Source of the DNA: Hofstenia miamia
Taxonomy: Eukaryota > Xenacoelomorpha > Acoela
Direction: 5' to 3'
Assembly (NCBI GenBank): GCA_004352715.1
Contig: SCFE01000051.1
Coordinates: 519,806 to 583,805 of the forward strand
Length of the DNA stretch: 64,000 nt
The position numbers and the translations under genes are program-made. The notes beneath the pieces are model-generated. The model saw only the letters and a program-made list of their open reading frames with translations, was not told where the DNA came from and did not search any database. This document shows, piece by piece, positions 1 to 8,721 of this stretch (positions are counted from its first letter, which is position 1; the number at the start of each line of letters is the position of its first letter).

Positions 1-89
1 CCTTCATTTTGGGAAAGAACCGGGGATTTGTCGTCATTTTTCCAAAATTTTGGGCCCCCCCTTTCCCCTATATTTAACCCTTTGATTTT

Positions 90-284
90 TTGGTATGGGG
101 GTACATTCAAGCCCTTGTTTATCAACACAATCCACCAAAAAATAAAGAAGAGTTGGTTGCACGAATCACAGAAGCCATTGTAAATATTCCTCGTGAAACA
201 ACAGCGGCTACAATAGATAACATTCAAAAGAGATTCGAGGCGGTTGTAACAGAGAGTGGAGGACATTTTCAACATTTGTTGTGA
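90..284 (+). pseudogene. C-terminal scrap of a Tc/mariner-type transposase
   Basis: The 64-codon frame ends in a block (ITEAIVNIPRETTAATIDNI, then KRFEAVV and HFQHLL at the stop) that looks like the C-terminal tail of IS630/Tc/mariner-like transposases of invertebrates. No catalytic D, D or E residue is present, so only the tail remains and the rest is missing upstream, where the sequence is poor. The motif ACACCCTGTA near 390-399, after an AT-rich 3' stretch, could be the terminal inverted repeat, since such elements often begin with CAGGGTGT. Family assignment comes from memory of the C-terminal pattern only. Confidence 0.4.
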
Positions 285-403
285 ATTCTAAAAATATTCC
301 TTTGTTATATTTTATGATTATAATAAATATATGTTATTTGGGTTTATATTTATTTTATAATTCGCGATTAAAATTGTAAGCTACTTAAAAAACACCCTGT
401 ATA

Positions 404-789
404 TATACTATATAAGATATACCGCCATGTTTTCCTATATCGACGAATATTGCAAGCCTATAAGTATTTTTAAAATTTTGTGTTTTTGTTTTAATTTCTT
501 AGTTTTGGTTAATTTTTTATAAATTGGTTACAAGAAAAATAAATTTATTATTAATTATTATATAAATAATACTACCTCAAACCAAAACAAACAATGTTAA
601 GTATGCTGACTGATTGAACGCGCCGAAAAAAGACGTCTATCATTTTGACGGCAGACAATTTTAATTCATTTCTGTTTGTATTTTAAGAAATTATGAATGT
701 GTAGTTTGAATAATTTTTACGAATATTTGTAAATTTCATTCTTAAAATGCAAAAAATCTATTTTAAACCTTAAAAAGTTTTTTTCTGCC
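404..789. other. AT-rich spacer, no gene seen
   Basis: No coding pattern, RNA gene or repeat boundary was recognised here; it lies between the transposase scrap and the MITE that starts at 793. Confidence 0.5.
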
Positions 790-792
790 TTA

Positions 793-1010
793 GGCCATGG
801 TTAGACTAGTGATTTGCTTAAAAGTGATCTATCACATTTTGAGTGAATCGCACGTCTAATCACCCGAGNCGATGTGACGATTACGAAGAAATCGTGCACG
901 TTCGATTTCCTTGTGATCGTCACATCGCTAATTATCTAGGGTGGTTAGACGTGCAACGCTTTCAAATGTGATAGATCACTTTTGAACCAATCACTAGTCT
1001 AACCGTGGCC
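793..1010. mobile_element. 218-bp palindromic MITE, PIF/Harbinger-like (TTA target duplication)
   Basis: The left end GGCCATGGTTAGACTAGTGA and the reverse complement of the right end (GGCCACGGTTAGACTAGTGA) differ at one position. The arms run on for most of the element, making it nearly one long hairpin. TTA lies directly outside both ends (790-792 and 1011-1013), as expected for the 3-bp TWA duplications of PIF/Harbinger. A single N at 869 sits near the palindrome centre, where assembly would fail. A second, partial copy is at 28309-28440. No ORF, so non-autonomous. Confidence 0.75.
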
Positions 1011-1013
1011 TTA

Positions 1014-2381
1014 CGTATACCACAAGGTGTATTCAAAAAATATTGTGATGAATTTCAGTTTTAATGAAGTAACTGCCAATGAAGAAATTCCTTTATCCAT
1101 AAATTGTTACCACTAATTACTTGTTTATCTCTCAATTACTAAAACAGATGCAATTCAATATGTGAGAGTCAACATTCTTCCACCTGTGAAGTCTGAACAA
1201 TTTTCAGGACAGCGTTACTCGGAACTTTACGTTTAACAATCTGTTCTTTTAAAAGAATAACCCGTGTTCTCCCATTTTCAAACAATTTTCCCTAAACATA
1301 TTAGGAAAAAATTACAAATTTTAACCCTATCTCAGCCGAGCTTTTTTTCACTTTAAAACCGAGGAGTGCTCCAACAACCCCCACCCTCTCCACCCTTCAT
1401 CACATAAATCTTATTTATCACCAAGCAGCAAAACATGGCAGACCTATTGCTTACATATGGTTGAATACTAAGAGAACAAAAAAATTTGATATTGTTTCTC
1501 ATTATGTACATTATTTTAATGGTTTTGCCATTCTGAATTATTTCGTTTATTGATATTTTCTTCCTTGAAATATTGATTCAAATTGATTGGAATGCTGGTT
1601 TGGGTAATACCATCAAATAAATATAGCTAACTACTTTGTCGCAGTGGAACATTTTAAAATATAAGACATTTGACAGTAAATGATGCTCTCATCTGTATAG
1701 GAAAAGAGGTGTTTGTTCAAATGTTAAATTTTTCACTTTATTAGGCAACGTAGCAATGAAACACTTATTATATAAAGGAATGGGTTGCATGGAAATATAT
1801 CAGAGGAGTGACATGTTCTCAATAAATCAATGCACTAAAAAGCTTTCATATTCAAGACGGTCAAAGAGCACTTTTCAGATATACAATGTTGGCAAGGACC
1901 AAAATAAATGTATTTATCCATATTTTGTCAGTTCCTAAGTGCCTTACAAAAAATGTTTTTTTCAAGTACTGATACGTATAAACATGTTGATCTATGTCTT
2001 TATTGTAGCATTTATATGAACCATTGTTTGTTCCAAAATAGAACTATGTAAAACTATATGGAAAACCAATCATAATCAGGCCCGCATTTAGGATTGAAAA
2101 CAGGCGATGTTACTATTACATTTATAAACCATTAGAGGTGCATATACAATACTTGCCGGAGCAAATGACTGATAGCTCAAGTCTGCATTGGCGAATCAAT
2201 ATAATTCTCAAATATTTGATATGCACAAAAAATTATTATTTATAGTCTTAGTTTTGGATGTATGAAATTCAAGTGAAATTCAACAAGCCCAAGATTAAAG
2301 AGAATGTTACATCTGATTGTATTAGTCAATTGAATTGTATAATTGTAAGTCATCAGCAAATAATATGTAATTGACATCATT
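1014..2381. other. Intergenic, no gene supported
   Basis: There are short open frames (for example 60 codons at 1756-1938), but none has a recognisable domain, composition shift or splice context. Nothing else stood out. Confidence 0.5.
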
Positions 2382-3308
2382 TTACTGCATAGTATCATTT
2401 ACAGAATTTACACTTAATAAATAGCAAGTGCGACCAAAACCTAAATCCTTTTCATTGAATGTAACTTTAATCGCTTTTTTTGCTTTCACAATTTCGAGTT
2501 CAATGTAATTCATCCACCAGTAATCATTATTTTGAATTTTACATAATTGAGCTCCGAAAATTTCGCCTATTGATTCTCCATAATGTTCGAACTTATCAAT
2601 GTCACCATGTTCAAAATCATCTTCCGGGTTGTTCAAATGCCACCAATTAGTTTCACTTTCCTTCCCAATATATCGTACTTTAATGTCCTAAATGGTGATT
2701 TTCTATTAAGTTAAAAAATAAAAATATATTTTTCATATGATTTTTTTATTACTGCTTTAACTAATGTAACATTTGTTTAACAGTTATAACGAGAATTAAA
2801 AATCAGGGCGATAATAGAACGACAAATTTTGTTAATGTTAAACGATTTTGACTAAAAATCTCATCAACTCTGTACTTTAAGTTTGTACAGAACTGAAAAC
2901 TTTACTAAATGTTAAAATGAAATAGCCTTGACAGATGTTCGACTCAAAAGAATTCAAAAACTTGACCAATAAATTATGTGTTTTGCGTTTTGGTAAAATT
3001 TGCCAATATAGCTCCAGTGAGGTGTTAACTTTTTTATGCATAGCTGAGGTCAATTGTCTACAAGACGAGTCAAAAACTTGGATTATCATTGTTGATTTTT
3101 TATACTAATTCTGCAATTGGTTTCTACCTTGTCTATCACGAGCAAATATAAAAATATATGTACTTACATCGTTAGTTCCTGTATTCAATTTGTTACCATA
3201 ACCTCGCGTGTTTACAGTTGTTATATATTTGTATTTTGCTCTGCATATCCAGACAATTGACTGCAACATGACAATAAAGAGCATTGTGTCTTCGATTGAA
3301 ACACGCAT
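2382..3308 (-). CDS. Small secreted PLAT/LH2-domain protein, two exons
   Basis: Exon 1 (3308 down to 3168) encodes a start Met, a hydrophobic stretch around residues 9-22 that looks like a signal peptide, and the first PLAT strand region ending LNTGTND. It is followed by a perfect GTAAGT donor. Exon 2 (2687 down to 2382) follows a TTTAG acceptor in phase 0 and continues DIKVRYIG...ETNWWHL, a DFEHGDIDKF turn, an IGEIFGAQLCKI strand and WWMNYIELEI, which is the PLAT order. The spliced product is 148 residues: one PLAT domain and nothing else. PLAT domains bind lipids or membrane proteins; free-standing secreted ones have no fixed function, so no reaction is proposed. A paralogous exon lies at 19120-19431. 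What is seen: frames, splice sites, shared pattern. What is inferred: secretion and the PLAT assignment. Confidence 0.62.
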
Positions 3309-3422
3309 TCCACAATAACTAAACTAGACTTTAATCCCAATTGTATGTGAAAATTTTCCGGGGGAAATTTGCATTTGCTATTTTATCAATTCAATTTTGT
3401 TCATTTCTTCAATGCTTAGTGG

Positions 3423-3770
3423 CAGACTTGTCAACGAGCCGTAATTTCTAAGCTCGGCTCGGCTCATTTAAATTTTGAGTAAGTTCCGCTCGACTCGGCT
3501 GGGCTCGCCACATAAACTCTTTCAATGAGGCTCGTTTCAGCTCGATATTTTTTTAAATATTGTGCTCTTCCATTGCTATTTCTATTATTTAATAAACATT
3601 TCTAAAATAAGATTAAAAGTAAGGAATATTTAATGAAAAAATAAGAAAAATCTGCATAATCAAATTAACAAGCAGCACTATAAATTTGGTTTGCTTAAAA
3701 ACCGCTCGTTTTGGGCTCGTTGTATATCCAATACTCTTCCAAAGCTCGGCTCGGCTCGTTGACAAGTCTG
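3423..3770. mobile_element. 348-bp hAT-type MITE with internal GCTCGG repeats
   Basis: Termini CAGACTTGTCAACGAGCCG (left) and its inverted copy (right, ending CAAGTCTG) match over about 19 bp. The flanks CTTAGTGG (3415-3422) and CTTAGGGG (3771-3778) form an 8-bp direct repeat with one mismatch, which is the hAT duplication length. Inside each end, repeats of GCTCGGCTCG give strong local GC enrichment. The middle is AT-rich and non-coding. Confidence 0.75.
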
Positions 3771-4031
3771 CTTAGGGGCGCATTCACACAGAAAGATTGT
3801 GCTTTCTAGAGTATTTAAATTCGTGCCAAAAATTTGTGCGAAATACGTATAATGTATTTTGTTCAAATTATTATTTAATAGCAATTTTTAATAATAGCAG
3901 TTACAAATTGATACTTTGAATTCGATTTTCTGAAAAATCTGCTTAATTTAGCAAATGTTTTTTAATTCACCCGTAGTTTAGTATTTCAAATAATATAAAT
4001 TGCATTAAGGTTTATCAAAATATTAAATAAT

Positions 4032-4301
4032 TTAAGAAAAACAATAACAATTTGATGAATTCAATAATGTTTCTTTGTAATTCGTTTTCACTTCCATCCA
4101 ATCAGTTTGAAGCATTAAATTTAGAATATATGAAAACAGTTTTTCAGGGTCATTTTCTATTTCTTTGAAGAGTCTGTGATATTCACTTAGAGATTCCCGT
4201 TTTAAAAATATTTCATGTACCCACAATCTCCGCTTGAAACGTCTTCTGCGACGTAATTTTAATGAAGAACTTAATAGGCTGTCTAATCGCATGGATTCCA
4301 T
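4032..4301 (-). pseudogene. N-terminal fragment, PIF/Harbinger (HARBI1-like) transposase
   Basis: The 89-codon frame starts MESMRLDSLLSSSLKLRRRR, then FKRRLWVHEIFLKRE, then EYHRLFKEIENDPEKLFSYI. An arginine-rich run, a Trp-Val pair, EYHRL and a D/E-rich x-DPEKLFSY stretch is the usual N-terminal order of PIF/Harbinger transposases. After this the pattern is lost, perhaps by a frameshift near 4140. No DDE region is visible downstream, so this is a broken fragment. It may relate to the Harbinger-type MITE at 793, but no termini link them. Confidence 0.5.
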
Positions 4302-4926
4302 TGTATCTGATGATTTTCAGTTAGTTATTTACATAAGGATCAATTAAATTGTAATAATGCTTACATATTAAAAATTATCCACTTTGATTCGCTCAAATGC
4401 AATATAATATAACAATGGTCCAAATAGTAGCCCTGATTAAAGTTAAATTTTTTTACTTAACATTCTTTTAATCATAGCTAGCATTTGGTGCGTAGTATGA
4501 TAAGCAAATTGTTACTGTAAATTCTACATTTGGTCTGATTAAGGGGGGTGCCACACAGTTCGTCTTTTGAACATATTCAAAATTGCGGTTTTGCATTCTT
4601 TTGTCTATTAGTCAACTATTCACAAAAGAGCAAGCTACTTAAATTCACTAAAGTTTGATGAAACTTGAAAGAATAGTCAGCCTGAATACGGGTTTTAAAT
4701 ATTGTTAAATTAATAGTCATCTACTAAAATCAACCAAAATCCAAAATAATAATAATAATATCAAATAAATATGTACAGGGCGGACCGAATTATAATTGAG
4801 ACATTCTCAGCCCTAATGAGGTAGACTTAAACCATATTTCTTGTGAATATAGAAACACATTTTCTATGCAACATATAAAAAAATCAGTTGTCTAAGTTTA
4901 AAACTTTTAGAGAAATTAAGAGGTGT
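4302..4926. other. AT-rich spacer
   Basis: No gene recognised. An AAT triplet run is near 4747-4760. ACAGGGCGGACCGAATTATA at 4776-4795 resembles a DNA-transposon terminus, but no partner end was found. Confidence 0.4.
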
Positions 4927-5003
4927 CCGCTCTGTACTATGGAAAATTATTTCTAGTGTCCGTTCTGTACACTAATTTCGAATTTTCCATAGTACAGAGC
5001 GGA
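4927..5003. repeat. Short perfect inverted repeat (hairpin)
   Basis: Arms of about 21-22 bp (core CTCTGTACTATGGAAAATT and its complement) face each other across about 31 bp. GTCCGYTCTGTAC also occurs as a direct repeat in the left arm and loop. It lies just past the 3' end of the minus-strand LINE at 5037-6258 and could be its tail structure or an unrelated insertion. Confidence 0.6.
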
Positions 5004-5036
5004 TCCTATTTCAATTATTATTATCCTTACTTCTCA

Positions 5037-6258
5037 CAGCTTCATGCGGGTATTCCTCTCAGCTCGGGGAGTCTGAGAGCTTTCTTCAGAACTCTAGCTG
5101 TTCCTAACAATGCTGCCTTCTGTGCTACCGTTCCTCCAAGTATCTCTTATGCTTCTTACTCACTGCTCCTAGTGCTCCTACAACTACCGGGACTACTTCA
5201 ACCTTCTTTAACTTCCACAGCCTTTCTATTTCTTCTGCCAACTCTCTGTACTTGTCTATCTTCTCTTTCTCCTTGCTTTCTACATTTCTGTACTGCTATG
5301 TCTATCGCTGTTCCTAATCTTTTCTCTTTGTCTACCACTACTATGTCTGGTCTCCGTGCTTCTATAACCTTGCTTGTCTGTATGTTGAAATCCCACAGTA
5401 TCTTAACCTTCTCATTTTCTATGACGCCCTGTGGCTTGTGCTCATACCACTTGTCTCCTGCTTTTAACCCATGCTGCCTGCACAAGCTGCAATGTACCAT
5501 TCGTCCTACCTTGTCAATCCTGAACTTATACTGATTCTGCGCCAACTTCTCACATCCTGCTATCAGATGATCTAGGTTGTGCTTCTACGTATTCCTTTAG
5601 CCCTAGTGCTTCTCTAGTTTCCTCCACACTTAGCAGTCCTTTCCCTCCCTTATGCCTTGCCATGTACAGCCTATCTACATCTCCATTGAGGTTGAATGCT
5701 CTCTCTGCTGCTAGTATCTTCCTTGTCTCCCTGTCTAATTCCCTCAGTTCATTCTTGTTCCACCTAACGATTCCTGCCGAATATCTCAACACTGGTATCG
5801 CCCATGTATTAATTGCCTTTATACTATTTTTCTCATTTAATGCTGACTTCTGTAGTACTTTCCTTATTTTCTTCTTGTATTCTTTTCTTAACCTCGTCTT
5901 CATGATCTGTTCTGTCTTTCTCTATCACACCTAAGTACTTGTGCCCTTCTTTGACTTCCTCAATCTTATCCCCACTGCTCGTCCTCAAACCCTCTATGCA
6001 CTTGCCTCTGGTCATTGTCACACACTTTCCTAATCCAAATTCCAACACAGAATCTCTGCTTGCCTTCTCCAATATCTCCACTTGCTTCTGCAACATCTTC
6101 CTTGAAACAGCATACATCTTCAGGTCGTCCATGTACCACAGGTGACTTACTGCTCTACCATACTTCTCCATCTTATACCCTATGCCTGTCTCCNTTGGGT
6201 CAATATTCGACCAAGATCGTGAATCAATTACAAACCATGTTGTTTGTAAAGACTTCAT
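5037..6258 (-). pseudogene. R2-like non-LTR retrotransposon: RT end plus restriction-like endonuclease, broken
   Basis: Reading from 6258 down, the frame carries the RT active-site region (LWYMDDLKMYA), the thumb (AINTWAIPVLRYSAGIVRWN, then LDRETRKIL, DVDRLYMARHKGGKGLLSVE) and a C-terminal part with a Cys/His-type cluster (CSLCRQHG...KWYEHK). This is followed by RPDIVVVDKEKRLGTAIDIA, a PD...D arrangement typical of the restriction-like endonuclease after the RT in R2/R4/NeSL-type LINEs. A last conserved stretch, VVPVVVGALGAVSK, reaches about 5130. Frameshifts (near 5545 and 5870), stops and a single N (6194) break it. The N-terminal half is absent. The G+C content is higher than the surroundings. 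Confidence 0.7.
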
Positions 6259-6439
6259 GAAGGTTTACTATTAGCCTCACATCGATGCCCATACCAACAA
6301 AGCTTTTAGTAGCTACTTTCAAAAAAGATTCAGTAATTCTTGCGAAAGCATAAAAACTCTGCCGTGCTTAGATGGCGAAATACAGTAGTTACAATATTAA
6401 AGACGATTTTCAGATATTGGGCAAAATTATATAAAAATC

Positions 6440-7140
6440 GGCCAACAATTTGGAAACAGCTATCTATCTCGTCCTCCGTCCTTTGATTTCCGAATCTCAG
6501 TACGGTTTCATGTCTCAGAAATCTACTCTCCTCTCTCTTCCGTTTCTTCTCATTTCGATAGAAGTATCCCACTTTTTAATGTTTATTTTTATTGTAAAAA
6601 GTCATTTGATAAAGTTCCTCACTCGCACTAAATTTCCTTCTTTGTGTCTCTCATCTTCAGTTATTTCACTAACAGATCTCAATTTGTCTGTTCTTTCTGA
6701 TGAACTTCCGGTTACCTCTGGTATTCCTCAGGATTCAATTCTAGGTCAACAAGCACTGCTTTCAACTCTACATGCATGTTGTATTCTGATGATACACGCA
6801 TATTTTCTTCTGACCTCGAAAGTATTTGAACCAGCTGTCAATATGCCCTTCTATGGTCATTTTCCAATGGTTTTCCTTTTAACACCTCAAAATCTGAAGG
6901 TCTATTATTTTCTGCCTCTAAAAACCACTCCTGATTTCTTTTTAAATGACGCCATTGGTCCGTTTAAACCTTATATTCGGGATCTTGGTAGCTTGATTTC
7001 CTGGTCTATACATATTTCTTACAAAACTAAAAAATTCTCTTCGATCTTTTACTTTCTCGAATCCACTATGCCCAGTTATTCTAACTCTTCCACTAAATTA
7101 AAAATCTTTAGTTCAAATTTCTTAGCGCTTTTTGTTTGAA
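6440..7140 (+). pseudogene. Decayed LINE reverse transcriptase fragment
   Basis: Degraded RT blocks appear in order: SQYGFMSQKSTL (6490-6525), a SGIPQ-SILG block near 6718-6745 and a YSDDTRIFSSD block near 6781-6815, in shifting frames. These correspond to the conserved QFGF, GVPQGSVLGP and F/YADD blocks of jockey/CR1-type LINEs. The open frame at 6450-7139 is only partly the true reading frame. Many frame changes; non-functional. Confidence 0.55.
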
Positions 7141-7593
7141 TCACAGTGTTGGTATCTACTTATTAAATATACCTTTCTTCATTTCCTTTTAAAAGCCAGG
7201 CTATTGTCTATCTCACTGTATCTCAAATTCATTGACCTGATCTTTCTCAATACCCTGTTATTCGATGTATTTGATTTCTTAAAATTCTCTCTCTCTATTA
7301 GTGGCTCACGATCCTCTTTCTATCGTGTAATTCAACCAGCTAATTTCCTAATTTCTAATCTTGAACTCGATTTGTGATCGCCTGCTAGATTTTTCCCTAA
7401 CGCATCCTCCTGTTTCTTCTGTCTACTATCTCTAAATTTTTATCTAAATGCAACTCATTTCCTTTCTGCAATTGCTTTTCTAATTTTCATTCTTTCTCTC
7501 TTTCTCTTTTTTGTTTGTAAATATGTTATTTTGCTTTTGTATACATCATTAATTTCGATTAAATCCATTATTATTATTATTAATATAATTATT
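7141..7593. other. Pyrimidine-rich LINE-flanking sequence
   Basis: CT-rich on the plus strand, ending in an ATT run (7567-7592) like the microsatellite tails of LINEs here. Probably the degraded 3' part of the preceding LINE; no gene. Confidence 0.35.
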
Positions 7594-8545
7594 AAAAGTT
7601 TTAAATCCAATACGTAAGAAAGAATTTGAATCAGATCATTCTGTTTTTGAATCATTATTGATCGAAATTAAATCACCTACAAATTCTGCAGAAAATGAAT
7701 TAATGTTACTTATAATCCAAATAAGAACTTTCTTGTAGAGTATATAAAGTATAAATGCAATGAAATTTCAGATATTTCCAGCCATAATTACTTACTAAAC
7801 ATATTAGGTGACTTTAACATCAACTATTTCAATTTTATGAAAAAAAATCATTTAAAGAATTATGCGCTATTTATAATTTAAAAANTGCCACTTTCCCATC
7901 TCTCTCTCTAGAAACTTGTCCTGATCTTCCCTATTTGCTGCCTAATCTTTGCCACTTTATTCTCAATTCTTCTTTCCCATTCTGGTTTTCTGTCTCCCTT
8001 ATCTTCTTCGCACCCTTTCACCATTTAAGGCCTGCCAGGGACTGAGGGCCTATTTTNATTTCAATTTTATGAAAAAAAATCATTTAAAGAATTATGCGCT
8101 ATTTATAATTTAAAAATAATCAACACTCAAACTCCCACTCGAAAAACGACATTAATTGATTATTTTTATCCAATTCGGAAACTATATATAAGACTTATAT
8201 CCTTGAATTCTTCAGTGATCACGCACTTTTTATTTATACTAGTAAGATTCAAGTTAAGCTTTCTGAATTTACAACGATTTTTCCCACATGCTAAATTACA
8301 TCGCGGCACAGATCAATCAAGCCCTAAACAAAGTAGCACCTCTAAAAACCCGCCGAGTAATTAATAAATTACGACGATTTAATTTAAGCACGACTGATAA
8401 TCAAGTAATTACCGTAAACATAAAGCAGAAACTCTTTGAACTAGATAAAGCTAATCCGACCGAAATAAATTGGACTAATTACGAACGATCAAAGAAATTA
8501 ATTAAGGACTTACACGCTAAAAATTTAGCTTTAAAACAACGTCAA
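7594..8545 (+). mobile_element. Partial copy of the CR1-like LINE (endonuclease and linker region)
   Basis: Positions 7594-7884 match 9066-9356 and 8058-8545 match 9298-9785 almost base for base; both segments come from the LINE at 8722-11790. They are separated by 171 bp of unrelated sequence bounded by single Ns at 7885 and 8057, with about 58 bp of LINE sequence repeated on both sides. A third N ends it at 8546. The identity and N markers make an assembly duplication as likely as a real second copy. Confidence 0.6.
7886..8056. repeat. Short fragment trapped between single-N joins
   Basis: 171 bp of CT-rich sequence ending GGACTGAGGGCCTATTTT, which resembles the end of the SINE-like unit at 8571-8650 (ACTGGGGCCTATTATT). 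Possibly a fragment of a related SINE; no gene. Confidence 0.3.
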
Positions 8546-8570
8546 NGTTGACGCTTTCATATTAGGAAAG

Positions 8571-8640
8571 GGTCGGGGCAGGGCTCGAACCCGGGTCTTC
8601 GCGGTCCCAGTTTCGCGTTCTACCCCTTGGCCACTGGGGC
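8571..8640 (-). mobile_element. tRNA-derived SINE head (A and B boxes)
   Basis: On the minus strand the unit starts GCCCCAGTGGCCAAGGGG. It has an A box (TGGCCAAGGGG) and a clean B box (GGTTCGAGCCC) at tRNA-like spacing, about 70 nt in all. The 5' and 3' ends cannot pair as an acceptor stem and the T stem is imperfect, so I call it a tRNA-derived SINE head, not a tRNA gene. Much more GC-rich than its surroundings. An ATT microsatellite lies just outside (8642-8661). The body is cut by the N at 8546. Confidence 0.55.
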
Positions 8641-8721
8641 CTATTATTATTATTATTATTACAACCACGCACACACGCAAACAAACTGCGTTATCAACAC
8701 TACTATGAAATATCACTAAAA

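Noticed and set aside
4923-6260. Plus-strand frames of 68-203 codons at 4.9-6.3 kb
   Set aside because: Antisense shadows of the R2-like LINE on the minus strand, with Ser/Leu/Phe-rich nonsense composition.
8571-8640. Functional tRNA gene
   Set aside because: Acceptor ends do not pair and the T stem is imperfect; it is better explained as a SINE head.
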